Source: Vagococcus allomyrinae
GTDB taxonomy: Bacteria > Bacillota > Bacilli > Lactobacillales > Vagococcaceae
Length of the DNA stretch: 38,416 nt
Assembly: GCF_017829975.1 (NCBI RefSeq)
Contig: NZ_JAEEGA010000002.1
Location: forward strand, 9,846 to 48,261
Direction: 5' to 3'
The position numbers and the translations under genes are program-made. Under the pieces are notes generated by a model that saw only the letters and a program-made list of their open reading frames with translations, ran no database searches and was not told where the DNA came from. Position 1 is the first letter of the stretch, and every line of letters begins with the position of its first letter. This document shows, piece by piece, positions 25,701-33,246 of this stretch.

Positions 25701-25938
25701 AAGCCACCGCAGTCGGTTCACTAGCATCAGCAAAATTCGAGCGCATCTCTTTCCCTTGGCGAATCCCCCCTGTGGTTTCACCGTAAAGAGCAAAGGTCAT
25801 GCCATCAAAAAGCGTGGTTTTCCCCGCACCCGTTTTACCGCTAATCAGAAAAAGAGGACTTTGATAAAAATGACTAAAATCAACGGTCTCAGCTTGATAT
25901 GGCCCAAAATTTTGTAGGCGTAAGCTCATCGGTTTCAT
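22777..25938 (-). CDS. sbcC: exonuclease subunit SbcC
   Basis: SbcC is the SMC-like ATPase of the SbcDC (Mre11-Rad50 type) nuclease, which opens hairpins and processes DNA ends. The 1053-residue protein has Walker A GKTGAGKTT at 34-42 and long coiled coils on both sides of a zinc hook CPVC near residue 520. The C-terminal ATPase half carries the signature NTLSGGESF and Walker B AMFIDEGFGSLD. Its ATG follows the sbcD stop codon without a gap, and GGGGGAG lies inside the end of sbcD, seven bases from the start. That arrangement fits coupled synthesis of the two subunits. Confidence 0.95.
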   Translation of the reverse strand: MKPMSLRLQNFGPYQAETVDFSHFYQSPLFLISGKTGAGKTTLFDGMTFALYGETTGGIRQGKEMRSNFADASEPTAVAFEFAHRDYRYLVEREPEQVLAKKVGEGTTTRPAKVRLTIFDGEKEINQLTKARDVQLYLEELLHLNAQQFTQIVLLPQGDFRKFLNANSSDKEVVLRKLFNTTLYRQLAEGLKARKKAYQKELEQAGNAIQLLLKQLKWQATFAERAAEISGVEDCLMLLSEQQQEYQALIAERTNQLNQDRQERQQVEARYNQKKAVISLFEEQQELQLRLDRLMVESGQIKAQEARLTQLEWVAQQEGDLLRYQESLAESQRLTGILAETQQEQAIIAAQQADLVAQESQLLAKEDVIKEQRNELAQLTQLAPLLVERRSHFERVSQIKAAVTELDARLATIEQQKASKLLKLQEADRQLATGDDLQAEKERLTLELHQLEQLLERGERASELSIKTEQKHLELSQEQEQLKELAEAGPELERRWQQAKSQVASLQIARLSLDLLPGAPCPVCGATEHPQPHTDQDWSAAAIKAAEAALEEREQALQQQQERLTKCQQTCQYLTKEVAELSQQLAKEDHWFQEKLSTLSTLPRISADSWPLRLKSIHQQQQEVMTRQQAVTAALMTLVTLREQRQQVQKEQEELEEQLEQAKGTQQSLLNEQVKLEATLATISQQLPAKWAEKADLTDVQLELSKSVAEWEETLEGVRTALRAVANQLLVTESTLNHLTEQFAKESLRCQQLTAELTAKVAASPYDYQIDGLLAELSNLAERDSLKKQIETFHQQQLKLQAQLEQVNSKLTESTVPDISVEESRLKTLNDEILVKERQLVEQEQLVAHNQTIAQEVRQQQGALSEKWQELAELNQLSEVANGDGPYNKMSIERYVLQAYFEEILRVANQRLIQLTNNRYSFELKEAQGSYKSQTGLEINIYDDNVGAVRSVNTLSGGESFIAALSLSLSLAEVVQNQAGGIQIDAMFIDEGFGSLDEDALEQAMDALELIEGQGRMIGIISHVRELKQRIPQQLQVVASGTGISTIRYQTAD

Positions 25939-27069
25939 CTACTGACTCCCCCTTTCGATCTCACTGATTTCATCATCTAACCACTCCCGCTGTCTTGGCG
26001 AAAGTGGCTCCCCAGTGGTTTCCTTAAAATAATTGGCAAATAAGGCTGTCGGACTGGTCACTTGAATGGCTTCCGTCGTGTTGCGACTGGCTTGTTTAAC
26101 ATCCCGACCAAAGGCACGTTCCAGCTGAATAATCTGAGGGTAAATCGTCCGCAGTTGCGTCATCACATTAGGAATCACCCCGCGATCTGTTAAAGAGATC
26201 GCCAAATAGTTATCCCGCTGAATCGTCTCGTAAAAACTCGGAGCCATTAACGTGGCAAAATCACCTTCCAATACTTGAAGGTCCCGCAGAAACGGCAGTT
26301 CAACAAAATCGAAGACCGTCTCCGCACCGACTTCAACTAGCCAAACCCCTTTTGGTTGATTGACTTCCGAAGTGGAATATTTTAATAAAGACCCACTGTA
26401 ACGAGCATTTCCCTTAGTTAAGGCTCGTTGATAATGCAAATGACCTAAGGCCACATAATCAAAATCCCTTAACAATGATAACGGCACCACATCTAAACCG
26501 CCGACGGTTACCTTGGTTTCCGAATCGGAGGTTTCGCTGCCAGCAACAAAAAAATGAGCCACTAGCACTTGCTGTTTATCCTCTTGAAAGCTTTGCCGCA
26601 TCTCCTCGATAACTGATGCCATGGCCCCTTCAATGGTACGAATACGGTCATCCTTAAAATATTGCCGGGCTTCAAAGGGTTCAAAATAAGGCAACAAATA
26701 CAGTTGAACATTACCAAATTCAACTGGTGTAAAGGCCTGCTCCAGCCGCGTATGCAAATGAAAATTAAGGGCTTCAAACCAAGGCCCACCTGTTTCCAAA
26801 CGAGTCGCACTGTCATGATTGCCTGAGATAGCAAAAACCGGGTATTTCGCCTGCAAGTTCATCTCGATCAACATCTGATTAAATAATTCCACCGCTTCAA
26901 CAGCCGGTACTGAACGATCATACAAGTCACCCGCAATAATAATCCCATCCACCTGCTCCAGATCAGCCAACTTCATCAGTTGCTCGAAGGCATAACGTTG
27001 CTCTTCCAACAAGTCAAAGCCATTTAGCTTTTTACCAATATGCCAATCCCCAGTATGTATAAATTTCAT
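25939..27069 (-). CDS. sbcD: exonuclease subunit SbcD
   Basis: SbcD is the Mre11-like metallo-nuclease of the SbcDC complex. The 376-residue protein has the phosphoesterase motifs in order: TGDWHIGKK with D8 and H10, AGDLYDR with D48, SGNHDS with N84 and H85, VAHFF, and ALGHLHYQ. The start at 27069 has GAGGGG close upstream. A longer frame to 27117 is ruled out because the promoter -10 box lies at 27100-27105, inside it. It is the first gene of the sbcD-sbcC-SNF2 operon. Confidence 0.95.
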   Translation of the reverse strand: MKFIHTGDWHIGKKLNGFDLLEEQRYAFEQLMKLADLEQVDGIIIAGDLYDRSVPAVEAVELFNQMLIEMNLQAKYPVFAISGNHDSATRLETGGPWFEALNFHLHTRLEQAFTPVEFGNVQLYLLPYFEPFEARQYFKDDRIRTIEGAMASVIEEMRQSFQEDKQQVLVAHFFVAGSETSDSETKVTVGGLDVVPLSLLRDFDYVALGHLHYQRALTKGNARYSGSLLKYSTSEVNQPKGVWLVEVGAETVFDFVELPFLRDLQVLEGDFATLMAPSFYETIQRDNYLAISLTDRGVIPNVMTQLRTIYPQIIQLERAFGRDVKQASRNTTEAIQVTSPTALFANYFKETTGEPLSPRQREWLDDEISEIERGSQ

Positions 27070-27099
27070 GTTATCCCCTCTCAAAAACATCTTCCTATC

Positions 27100-27108
27100 A
27101 TTATACCA
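27100..27108 (-). promoter_or_regulatory. extended -10 promoter of the sbcD operon
   Basis: On the minus strand TGG precedes a perfect TATAAT, an extended -10 element. The expected start is about 25 bases before the sbcD ATG. No clear -35 is visible. Confidence 0.65.
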
Positions 27109-27147
27109 AATTTTCATTAGAAACAGAAAAGACAGGGATAGAAAATC

Positions 27148-27184
27148 AAAAAAAATAAGCCATTCACGATTTACTGAATGACTT
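27148..27184 (-). terminator. terminator of the chemotaxis receptor transcript
   Basis: On the minus strand ten bases (27175-27184) pair with ten (27157-27166) around an eight-base loop, counting G-U pairs, and a run of eight T follows (27148-27155). It lies about 190 bases after the receptor stop codon. Confidence 0.78.
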
Positions 27185-27207
27185 ACTTTTCAAGATGGTT
27201 AACTAGA

Positions 27208-27233
27208 TACATCCCGTAAAATAATCCGAACAT
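27208..27233. repeat. dispersed 26-bp repeat, copy 2
   Basis: This copy matches 8248-8273 with one difference (AATCC in place of AATCT). Both copies keep the same orientation and both lie between two minus-strand genes close to a terminator. The sequences around them do not match further. Confidence 0.65.
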
Positions 27234-27255
27234 ATAGTTCCATTGGATTATCAAC

Positions 27256-27325
27256 ATAATGACGAGCAGAGAGTGGTGCTTTCAGCTTCTTTTTAGCTAG
27301 AAGTTTAACGATTGATCGTCATTAT
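27256..27325. repeat. 10-bp inverted repeat in the receptor's 3' tail
   Basis: ATAATGACGA (27256-27265) is mirrored exactly by TCGTCATTAT (27316-27325). Between them a smaller stem, CTTCT with AGAAG, can form. Together they could make a branched RNA structure or mark the ends of a small inserted unit. Confidence 0.5.
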
Positions 27326-27371
27326 TTAATAGGAGCTATATAGATGAATAATCGGGCTTAACTAATAGGAA

Positions 27372-29426
27372 CTAAATAGTAAAAAACTTGATTTGCTCAC
27401 GCATTTCATTGGTCATCTGCCCCAGATTCATAGCTGCAGCCGACACTTCTTCTGTCGAAGCCGACATTTCTTCAGCCGATGCAGCGATTTCTTCGGCTGA
27501 TTCAGAAACGGTTTCGGCAATTTCCCGAGTTTCACTGACTTCTTTTAAGATCGTTTCCCGACTATCGTTAATGGCTATCGCTGATTCTTCAGCCGTGGCA
27601 ATTTTAGGAACCATTTCTTCGACTGCCTTGATAATGCCATTAAAAGAACGGGTAGCGACGGCAATGTGTTTCCGTTGAGAGGTAATTTCTTGATCAACTG
27701 ACGCCGTTGAGCTGATCATGCCTTCCGTATCGGCATAAACATCATCAATTAGAGTTTGAATTGTTTCTGCCGACCCCTTACTTTTTTCTGCCAATTTACG
27801 AATTTCGTCGGCTACCACCGCAAAGCCTCTGCCAGATTCTCCAGCCCGCGCAGCCTCGATTGCTGCATTTAACGCCAATAAGTTGGTCTGTTCGGCAATC
27901 CCGTTGATTAGCTCCGTCATTTCATTGACTTGTTTCATGTTACTGCCAACAGAGTCCACCCGTTGAATCAACTCTTTGATCGAACGATCTAAAGTTTCAA
28001 AGGAATCCATTAATTCCGTCATGCCACCTTGACTGCGATTGGCTAACTGGTTAATATTCTGAGAAGAATCCCCTACCTCATGAATAGCCCCTGCCATAAA
28101 ACTAATCATCTGGCTAAAGCTTGCCACTATTTGATCCACCGTTTTTAGCTTTTCATATTGATTGCCAGTTCCCATGGACACGTCACTGACTGAAACGGCT
28201 ACCGTTTCGGCAGTGGCTGCCATCTCTTGAGAGAAAGACGAGAGATTTTGCGCATTGTCATCAATTTGAGTGGCTGCCAGTTGGAAACTTTGAACCACTT
28301 CTTTCAAATTAAACTGCATCTCTTGCAACGAACGACCAATCTCTCCTAATTCATCCTGACGCGCCAAATCTGCCTCGGCAAATTCATTCATTAGATTACC
28401 AGCAGAGACGCTTTGAGCAATCTGACTGTAGGTTTTAGCTGCTTTCCCTAGTCTACTTGCAAAACGCCAAATCACAAGGGTAACAATGGCAATGCCCAGC
28501 AGACTAATGCCAATAAAAATAAGTAACAACCGATTCGAATCGGCCTTCAATTGACTTTCATTGACACTAATCCCGATTTTCCAACCGTTAAGCTCTAGAG
28601 TCTGATAATAAAAGCGCTCCTTGCCATTTTTATCTTTGTACTGACTTTGGCCTGACTTAGCTTTTAGCATTTCCTTCCCGCTAGCCGCTAAAGATTTATT
28701 AGCATTATTGCTAATCTTTTGCGTCATAACTTGCTCTTTGGCAACACCTCCCAAATAAGTCCCATCAGTATCAACTAGAACTGCTTTCCCAGCAAAATCA
28801 ATCTTTAAATTGGCGATGAGTCGTTGAATGCTGGAAAGATCAATGTCCACGGTTGTCACCCCGATAAATTTTTCCCCCTGGTACATCGGATATGCCGTTG
28901 TAACCATACCAACATTAGTCTTGGGATCCTTATAAGACTTCGTCCAACCACCTGTTTCACTTGCCTTGCCAACAACATACCATTCTGTCTCCCAAATCCG
29001 ATCCAAACCAACAGAATAGCTACGATCAGCCAGAATCTTGCTCTCTTCTTTATGAGCAAAGGGGGCAAATTGCTTACGCTCTCCAACTGTGAAGGGTTCA
29101 AACCAGATTCCCATGCCATAGGTTTCCGCGTAGAGCGGCAGCTGCTTCATCAGTAAATTTTCATAATCAGCTTCTGTCAGCTTTCCTAAAGACGTCTCAA
29201 CACTTTTCGCGGTACTTTGGGCGAGGGCTTGTTGATTTTGCAAAATCGTATTGATCGATTCTGCGGTTTCATTTAGCTTCGTTTCCATCTGAGTGGTAAC
29301 TTGTTTTTGAATGATCTTAGTAGCGAACATATAGCCCACTATAGAAATAGTCATTAATATCACCAAGATAATTGGAATAATATTTAAAGAAATGACGGTA
29401 GTTAACCCTTTTTTCTTACCTTTCAC
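27372..29426 (-). CDS. methyl-accepting chemotaxis protein with dCache sensor
   Basis: This 684-residue receptor reports an external signal to the CheA/CheW chemotaxis complex. A first membrane span lies at about 15-35. An extracellular double Cache-type domain follows (about 36-300; [32 protein letters not shown]), then a second span near 303-325, a HAMP domain and a long cytoplasmic signalling coil. The hairpin tip [19 protein letters not shown] and the following [16 protein letters not shown] are canonical. The start is a GTG at 29426 with AGGAGG seven bases upstream. No che or flagellar genes are in the window. Cache domains often bind amino acids or organic acids, but the ligand is unknown here. 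Confidence 0.93.
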   Translation of the reverse strand: MKGKKKGLTTVISLNIIPIILVILMTISIVGYMFATKIIQKQVTTQMETKLNETAESINTILQNQQALAQSTAKSVETSLGKLTEADYENLLMKQLPLYAETYGMGIWFEPFTVGERKQFAPFAHKEESKILADRSYSVGLDRIWETEWYVVGKASETGGWTKSYKDPKTNVGMVTTAYPMYQGEKFIGVTTVDIDLSSIQRLIANLKIDFAGKAVLVDTDGTYLGGVAKEQVMTQKISNNANKSLAASGKEMLKAKSGQSQYKDKNGKERFYYQTLELNGWKIGISVNESQLKADSNRLLLIFIGISLLGIAIVTLVIWRFASRLGKAAKTYSQIAQSVSAGNLMNEFAEADLARQDELGEIGRSLQEMQFNLKEVVQSFQLAATQIDDNAQNLSSFSQEMAATAETVAVSVSDVSMGTGNQYEKLKTVDQIVASFSQMISFMAGAIHEVGDSSQNINQLANRSQGGMTELMDSFETLDRSIKELIQRVDSVGSNMKQVNEMTELINGIAEQTNLLALNAAIEAARAGESGRGFAVVADEIRKLAEKSKGSAETIQTLIDDVYADTEGMISSTASVDQEITSQRKHIAVATRSFNGIIKAVEEMVPKIATAEESAIAINDSRETILKEVSETREIAETVSESAEEIAASAEEMSASTEEVSAAAMNLGQMTNEMREQIKFFTI

Positions 29427-29557
29427 TTGCTCTCCTCCTATGATTCAAAAAAATGTCTAATAAAATAGCTTAATACTTTGTTAATCGGAGATTTTGATTT
29501 TTTATTAAGCCACTCAACTGACTCTCTCTTAACAAAATCCCAGATCTTCGCACCGTT

Positions 29558-29868
29558 CCACTGCTACGCGTCTCGCTTTAACAAACTAAACAGTTGACTC
29601 TCTACATCTGAATTAAGCGGATTTTTCTAGCCGTCCCACTGCTACACGTCTCGCTTTGACAAACTAAACAGCTGAGACTCTACATCTGAATTAAGCGGAT
29701 TTTTCTAGCGGTCCCACTGCTACACGTCTCGCTTTAACAAACTAAACAGCTGATGTTCTACATTTGAATTAAGTGGATTTTTCTAGCCGTCCCACTGCTA
29801 CACGCCTCGCTTTAACAAACTAAACAGCTGAGGCTCTACATCTGAATTAAGCGGATTTTTCTAGCGGT
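29558..29868. repeat. four tandem copies of a 78-bp non-coding repeat
   Basis: Units begin at 29558, 29636, 29714 and 29792, each with CCACTGCTAC, and the period is exactly 78 bases; the last unit ends at the tract that forms the edge hairpin. The copies differ only by substitutions. The most variable spot is three consecutive bases at unit positions 41-43: CTC, GAC, TGT and GGC in the four copies. One base near the unit end alternates C, G, C, G. Units contain the palindrome CAGCTG in three of four copies. There are no spacers, so it is not CRISPR. Confidence 0.93.
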
Positions 29869-29882
29869 CCACAGAAAAATCC
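29853..29882. repeat. 10-bp inverted repeat at the edge of the tandem array
   Basis: GGATTTTTCT, the conserved end of the last unit, is mirrored exactly by AGAAAAATCC just outside the array. On the minus strand it begins within the T tract after the acyltransferase terminator. Only the last unit has this partner, so it marks the array boundary. Confidence 0.65.
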
Positions 29883-29918
29883 AAAAAAAACCGCTGAAAG
29901 ATTAACTCTTTCAACAGC
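29883..29918 (-). terminator. terminator of the plsC-like gene
   Basis: On the minus strand a 12-base stem (29907-29918 with 29890-29901, counting G-U pairs) around a five-base loop leads into a run of eight T at 29883-29890. It starts six bases after the stop codon. Confidence 0.85.
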
Positions 29919-29923
29919 TTAAT

Positions 29924-30556
29924 TTATTCAGCTTTTTCAGGATCGATTTTATAGACGAAGTTAGGATCGATCTCTTTGTCCAACTGAGCAAACGCATGGC
30001 TCATGCGACGTTCCACTTCTTCAATTCCCTCTTGATTCATTTTAGCGACATCACTGATATCGATCGGATCACCGAAACGAATCGTGACTTTTTGACGTTT
30101 AAACAAACCACCTAAGGTCAGTGGTCCCTGATAAACAGCTGGCACGATTGGCACTTTCGCCATTTTGGCAATTAAGGCCGCGCCACCTTTTAATTCTTCT
30201 GAGTGACGCGTGCCACTAGGAAACATAATCAAGCTCAAGTCAGAATTTTTCAGACTTTTAATCGGTGTCTTAATCACGCTTGGCCCTGGATTATCGCGTT
30301 TGACCGGAAAAGCATGGGCGTGAACCAAAATAAAGCGAATAATCGGGTTTTTAAATAACTCTTCTTTTGCCATAAAGCTAAACTCTTTTGGAGCAGCGGC
30401 AACAGCAAAGTATAATGGATCCCACCAGGTGCGGTGTGGTCCAACGAGTATGTAGTTAGTATCCGTTGGTAATTTGTCGCGCTGCTGATAACTAGCCTTA
30501 CCGTTAATAACAAACAGTACGAAGCGCACGACTTGACGCATAAATCGAAAGAACAT
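29924..30556 (-). CDS. 1-acyl-glycerol-3-phosphate acyltransferase family protein (PlsC-like)
   Basis: The enzyme likely transfers an acyl chain to lysophosphatidic acid during membrane lipid synthesis. The 210-residue protein has the acyltransferase HX4D motif as HRTWWD with H41 and D46. A second block is MFPSGTRHSEELKGG, where serine replaces the usual glutamate of FPEGTRS. A short hydrophobic N-terminus (VVRFVLFVI) may anchor it to the membrane. The third block is VPIVPAVYQGP. The ATG has a GAGGAG ribosome binding site. It is a single-gene unit, divergent from trmN6, with a possible TACTAT -10 box at 30587-30592. Confidence 0.88.
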   Translation of the reverse strand: MFFRFMRQVVRFVLFVINGKASYQQRDKLPTDTNYILVGPHRTWWDPLYFAVAAAPKEFSFMAKEELFKNPIIRFILVHAHAFPVKRDNPGPSVIKTPIKSLKNSDLSLIMFPSGTRHSEELKGGAALIAKMAKVPIVPAVYQGPLTLGGLFKRQKVTIRFGDPIDISDVAKMNQEGIEEVERRMSHAFAQLDKEIDPNFVYKIDPEKAE

Positions 30557-30643
30557 TTGCTTCTCCTCACTTTTTCTTATTCTTTAATAGTATGACGAAT
30601 AAATCCCTTTCTTGCAAGTTTTTTATTCTATTTTTTCAGTTCA

Positions 30644-30652
30644 TGTTATAAT
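30644..30652 (+). promoter_or_regulatory. extended -10 promoter of trmN6-yazA
   Basis: TGT precedes a perfect TATAAT (30647-30652). The leader before the trmN6 ATG is about 115 bases long; I see no riboswitch or strong stem in it. Confidence 0.6.
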
Positions 30653-30773
30653 ATAAAACGAGTTAGATACCTTACAACCATAATCAGACCTACCCTTTCG
30701 CTGACTTATCCCATATTCAGCCACTGATTAGTTAACAGGAACGATATAGACAAATAAGGAGTTATCAACATCG

Positions 30774-31517
30774 ATGAAAGAATTACTAAAAAGTGACGAG
30801 CGAATCGATCAACTTTATGCAGATGGCATTCAAATCATTCAAAGTAAAGAAGTCTTTTCTTTCTCATTAGACGCCGTCTTATTGGCGAATTTTGCTAGTC
30901 TCCCAAAACGAGGACAAATTGTCGACCTTTGCGCAGGCAATGGCGCCGTGGGCCTCTTTATTAGTCAGAAAACCGAAGCTAATATCGTTGGAATCGAGCT
31001 GCAAGATCGACTAGCCGACATGGGACGCCGCAGCGTTCAACTAAATCAACTGGAAGAGCAGATGACCCTTCACACCTTGGACTTAAAACAAACCACCACT
31101 GTTGTCAAGAAAGATTCCGTTGATCTAATTGTGTGTAATCCTCCCTACTTTAAAGAATTGCCGACCAATGTTAAAAATCCTAACCCTTATTTAGCGATTG
31201 CTCGTCATGAAATCGCGACAAACTTAGATGAAGTGGTGAAGGAAGCAGCTGGCTTGCTAAAATCAAATGGTAAACTGGCTTTAGTCCATCGACCAGAACG
31301 ATTGGTCGATATTTTAGAGACGATGAAACGCTACAGCATCATTCCTAAACGGGTACGCTTTGTTTACCCTAAAACAGGCAAAGAAGCCAATGTGCTGTTA
31401 GTTGAGGGCATTCATAAAGGACGACCTGACGGCCTAAAAGTCCTACCGCCGCTCTTTGTTTACGACGAACAGGACGACTATTACCCAGAAGTGCGAGGGA
31501 TGTTATATGGAAGCTAA
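30774..31517 (+). CDS. trmN6: tRNA1(Val) (adenine(37)-N6)-methyltransferase-like protein (YabB/TrmN6)
   Basis: The protein is an S-adenosylmethionine-dependent N6-adenine methyltransferase, probably acting on position 37 of a valine tRNA. In its 247 residues the SAM motif is DLCAGNGAVG (51-60), and the N6-methylase signature is NPPY (122-125) in IVCNPPYFKE. The C-terminus carries RVRFVYPKTGKEAN, typical of the YabB group. AAGGAG lies 12 bases before the ATG, slightly far. It overlaps yazA by 11 bases, the same yabB-yazA pairing as in Bacillus subtilis. Confidence 0.92.
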   Translation: MKELLKSDERIDQLYADGIQIIQSKEVFSFSLDAVLLANFASLPKRGQIVDLCAGNGAVGLFISQKTEANIVGIELQDRLADMGRRSVQLNQLEEQMTLHTLDLKQTTTVVKKDSVDLIVCNPPYFKELPTNVKNPNPYLAIARHEIATNLDEVVKEAAGLLKSNGKLALVHRPERLVDILETMKRYSIIPKRVRFVYPKTGKEANVLLVEGIHKGRPDGLKVLPPLFVYDEQDDYYPEVRGMLYGS

Positions 31518-31770
31518 AGAATTTTATTTTTATGTGTTGCTCTGTGCCGATGATACCTTTTACGGCGGCTATACCACTGAGCCAGAACGGCGCTTAAAAG
31601 AGCACAACGATGGAACAGGAGCCAAATACACACGGGTTCGCAGTCGTCGCCCGATGCGGATGATTTACACAGAAGCCTTTGAAACGAAAAGTGAAGCCAT
31701 GCGAGCCGAGTATGCCTTTAAGCAGTTAGCTCGTCACGAAAAGATGGTCTTTTTGAAAAAATACATGTAA
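31507..31770 (+). CDS. yazA: GIY-YIG domain protein (YazA/UPF0213 family)
   Basis: This 87-residue protein consists of one GIY-YIG nuclease-like domain. The two tyrosine motifs are YVL (9-11) and YGG (19-21), followed by the conserved arginine in ERRLKEHN and by GAKYTRVRSRRP. The family's activity is not settled; nucleic-acid cleavage is plausible. The start at 31507 lies inside the end of trmN6, with AGGGA six bases upstream; a longer frame from 31456 has no such site and adds residues foreign to the family. The final codons lie within a perfect inverted repeat shared with the convergent gene. Confidence 0.9.
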   Translation: MEAKEFYFYVLLCADDTFYGGYTTEPERRLKEHNDGTGAKYTRVRSRRPMRMIYTEAFETKSEAMRAEYAFKQLARHEKMVFLKKYM

Positions 31771-31819
31771 AATAGCTCCGCTCACCAGCATAACCAGTGA
31801 GCGGAGCTATTTTACATGT
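31763..31819. terminator. bidirectional terminator with a perfect 23-bp stem
   Basis: Bases 31763-31785 are the exact inverse of 31797-31819, with an 11-base loop. The outer part of each arm reads ACATGTAAAATAG. It therefore contains the last codons and the TAA stop of both convergent genes, yazA and lpdA, plus AAAA before and TTTT after the G/C-rich stem. The symmetric design should terminate both transcripts. Confidence 0.9.
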
Positions 31820-33197
31820 GGATGGGCAAGCCTAAAGCTAACTCAGTCGCATCCATAATCGTTTCCGACAAGGTTGGATGACCATGGATGGTTAAAGCAA
31901 TATCCTCGACGGTTAAAGATGATTCGATAGCTAAGGTTAGTTCAGCAATAAGTTCACTGGCACCCACTCCCACAATCTGAGCCCCTAAAATTTGCTGATC
32001 AGCTGCCACGACGAGTCTAACAAATCCTGTAGTCGCATTTAGCGATAGAGCTCGGCCATTGGCTTGAAGGGGAAACGTTGCTACATTGACCTGCTTCTGC
32101 TGGGCCTCAGCTTCAGACAATGTCAAACCAACTGTGGCAATCTCAGGATCCGTAAAGCAAATGGCTGGAATCACTCGGTAATCCTTTTGAACTTTTTGAC
32201 CGCTGATGACTTCAGCCACTATCTTAGCATCATAACTAGCTTTATGAGCAAGAGCAGGGCCTGCAATCACATCGCCTATCGCAAAAACATGCTCATTACT
32301 TGTTCGATACTCCTGATCCACTGGGATTAACCCTTTTGAATCAAGCTTAATGCCGACCTTTTCCAAACCAAGCTGATCCGTATTTGGTCGACGGCCAACT
32401 GTCACCATCACATAATCGGCTGATACTGTTGTGTTTTGCGAATTGACCGTATAGCTAACTGTCACCCCCTGTTCAGTCTCCACAACTTTCGTCGCTAAGG
32501 CATTGGTCACGATGGTGACGCCCTTGGCTTTAAAAGCTGATTCAACTGGCTTGACAACATCGGCTTCAAAGCTGGGCAATAACTGCGGACCCCCTTCTAA
32601 AATGGTCACTTCGGCCCCTAGATTAGCATAGGCACCACCTAATTCTGAACCGATGACACCTCCACCGATGATGACCAGTCGTTCCGGAACTTGACTTAAA
32701 TTTAACCCACCTGTGGAATCCAATATCCGTGAACCAAAGGGAAAGCCGGGAATTTCAACAGGCCGACTACCGGTGGCGATAATTCCCTGTTCAAACTGAA
32801 AAACATGAGACTGATCTCCCGTAACTGTCACTTCCTGTCTGCCAGTAAACCTTGCCGTTCCTTTGACAATTCTCACTTTATTTTTTTTAAGTAACGCCGA
32901 AATACCTGAGGTTAACGTTTTAACCACCTGCTGGTCTTTCCATTGTTGTGTCTGACTAAAATCCAGTTCCACTGTTGTTTTCAATCCTAAAAAACCTGAA
33001 TTTAAACTCTCTGAATAACGATGGCCAGCTGTGATCAAGGCCTTAGAAGGAATACAGCCTACGTTTAAACAAACGCCGCCAATCTCCTGAGCTTCAACGA
33101 TAACCACTTGTTGGCCTAGCTGGGCCCCTCGAATTGCCGCTACATAACCTCCAGGACCTGACCCAATAATAAGTGTTTCAATTTTTTCTACTGTCAT
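31812..33197 (-). CDS. lpdA: dihydrolipoamide dehydrogenase (E3)
   Basis: E3 reoxidises the lipoyl groups of the complex with FAD and passes electrons to NAD. The 461-residue protein has the N-terminal FAD motif IIGSGPGGYVAA, the redox disulfide in GGVCLNVGCIPSK with C43 and C48, the second dinucleotide motif VIIGGGVIGSELGG, the FAIGDVIAGP segment, and the catalytic histidine region IHGHPTLSE near the C-terminus. The ATG has AGGAGG upstream. It is the last gene of the operon, 82 bases after E2, across a palindromic spacer. Confidence 0.95.
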   Translation of the reverse strand: MTVEKIETLIIGSGPGGYVAAIRGAQLGQQVVIVEAQEIGGVCLNVGCIPSKALITAGHRYSESLNSGFLGLKTTVELDFSQTQQWKDQQVVKTLTSGISALLKKNKVRIVKGTARFTGRQEVTVTGDQSHVFQFEQGIIATGSRPVEIPGFPFGSRILDSTGGLNLSQVPERLVIIGGGVIGSELGGAYANLGAEVTILEGGPQLLPSFEADVVKPVESAFKAKGVTIVTNALATKVVETEQGVTVSYTVNSQNTTVSADYVMVTVGRRPNTDQLGLEKVGIKLDSKGLIPVDQEYRTSNEHVFAIGDVIAGPALAHKASYDAKIVAEVISGQKVQKDYRVIPAICFTDPEIATVGLTLSEAEAQQKQVNVATFPLQANGRALSLNATTGFVRLVVAADQQILGAQIVGVGASELIAELTLAIESSLTVEDIALTIHGHPTLSETIMDATELALGLPIHM

Positions 33198-33246
33198 GAT
33201 CTAACCTCCTCTTAATAGACATCCAGCTGCCGACATCTCGTGAAGA

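Larger units (their letters stand above)
27070..27371. other. intergenic region between the chemotaxis receptor and sbcD
   Basis: About 300 bases hold the sbcD promoter, the terminator that ends the receptor transcript, one copy of the dispersed 26-bp repeat and a 10-bp inverted repeat. No open frame is worth calling. The receptor transcript would carry an untranslated tail of about 190 bases before the terminator, unusually long. Confidence 0.6.
29427..29923. other. intergenic region with tandem repeats
   Basis: About 500 bases between the acyltransferase and the chemotaxis receptor contain the acyltransferase terminator, a four-copy 78-bp tandem array and an A/T-rich leader before the receptor. 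All six frames of the array are closed by stops within each unit, so it does not encode a repeat protein. Confidence 0.75.

Noticed and set aside
27070-27117. Upstream start for SbcD
   Set aside because: The extended -10 box lies inside this stretch, so the transcript starts after it; the conserved N-terminus begins at 27069.
29427-29520. SigD-type flagellar promoter before the chemotaxis receptor
   Set aside because: A TAAA and a CCGAT-like element are present on the minus strand, but their spacing of about 11 bases is too short and the second box matches poorly.
29558-29868. CRISPR array
   Set aside because: The 78-base units touch each other with no spacers, are too long for CRISPR repeats, and no cas genes are near.
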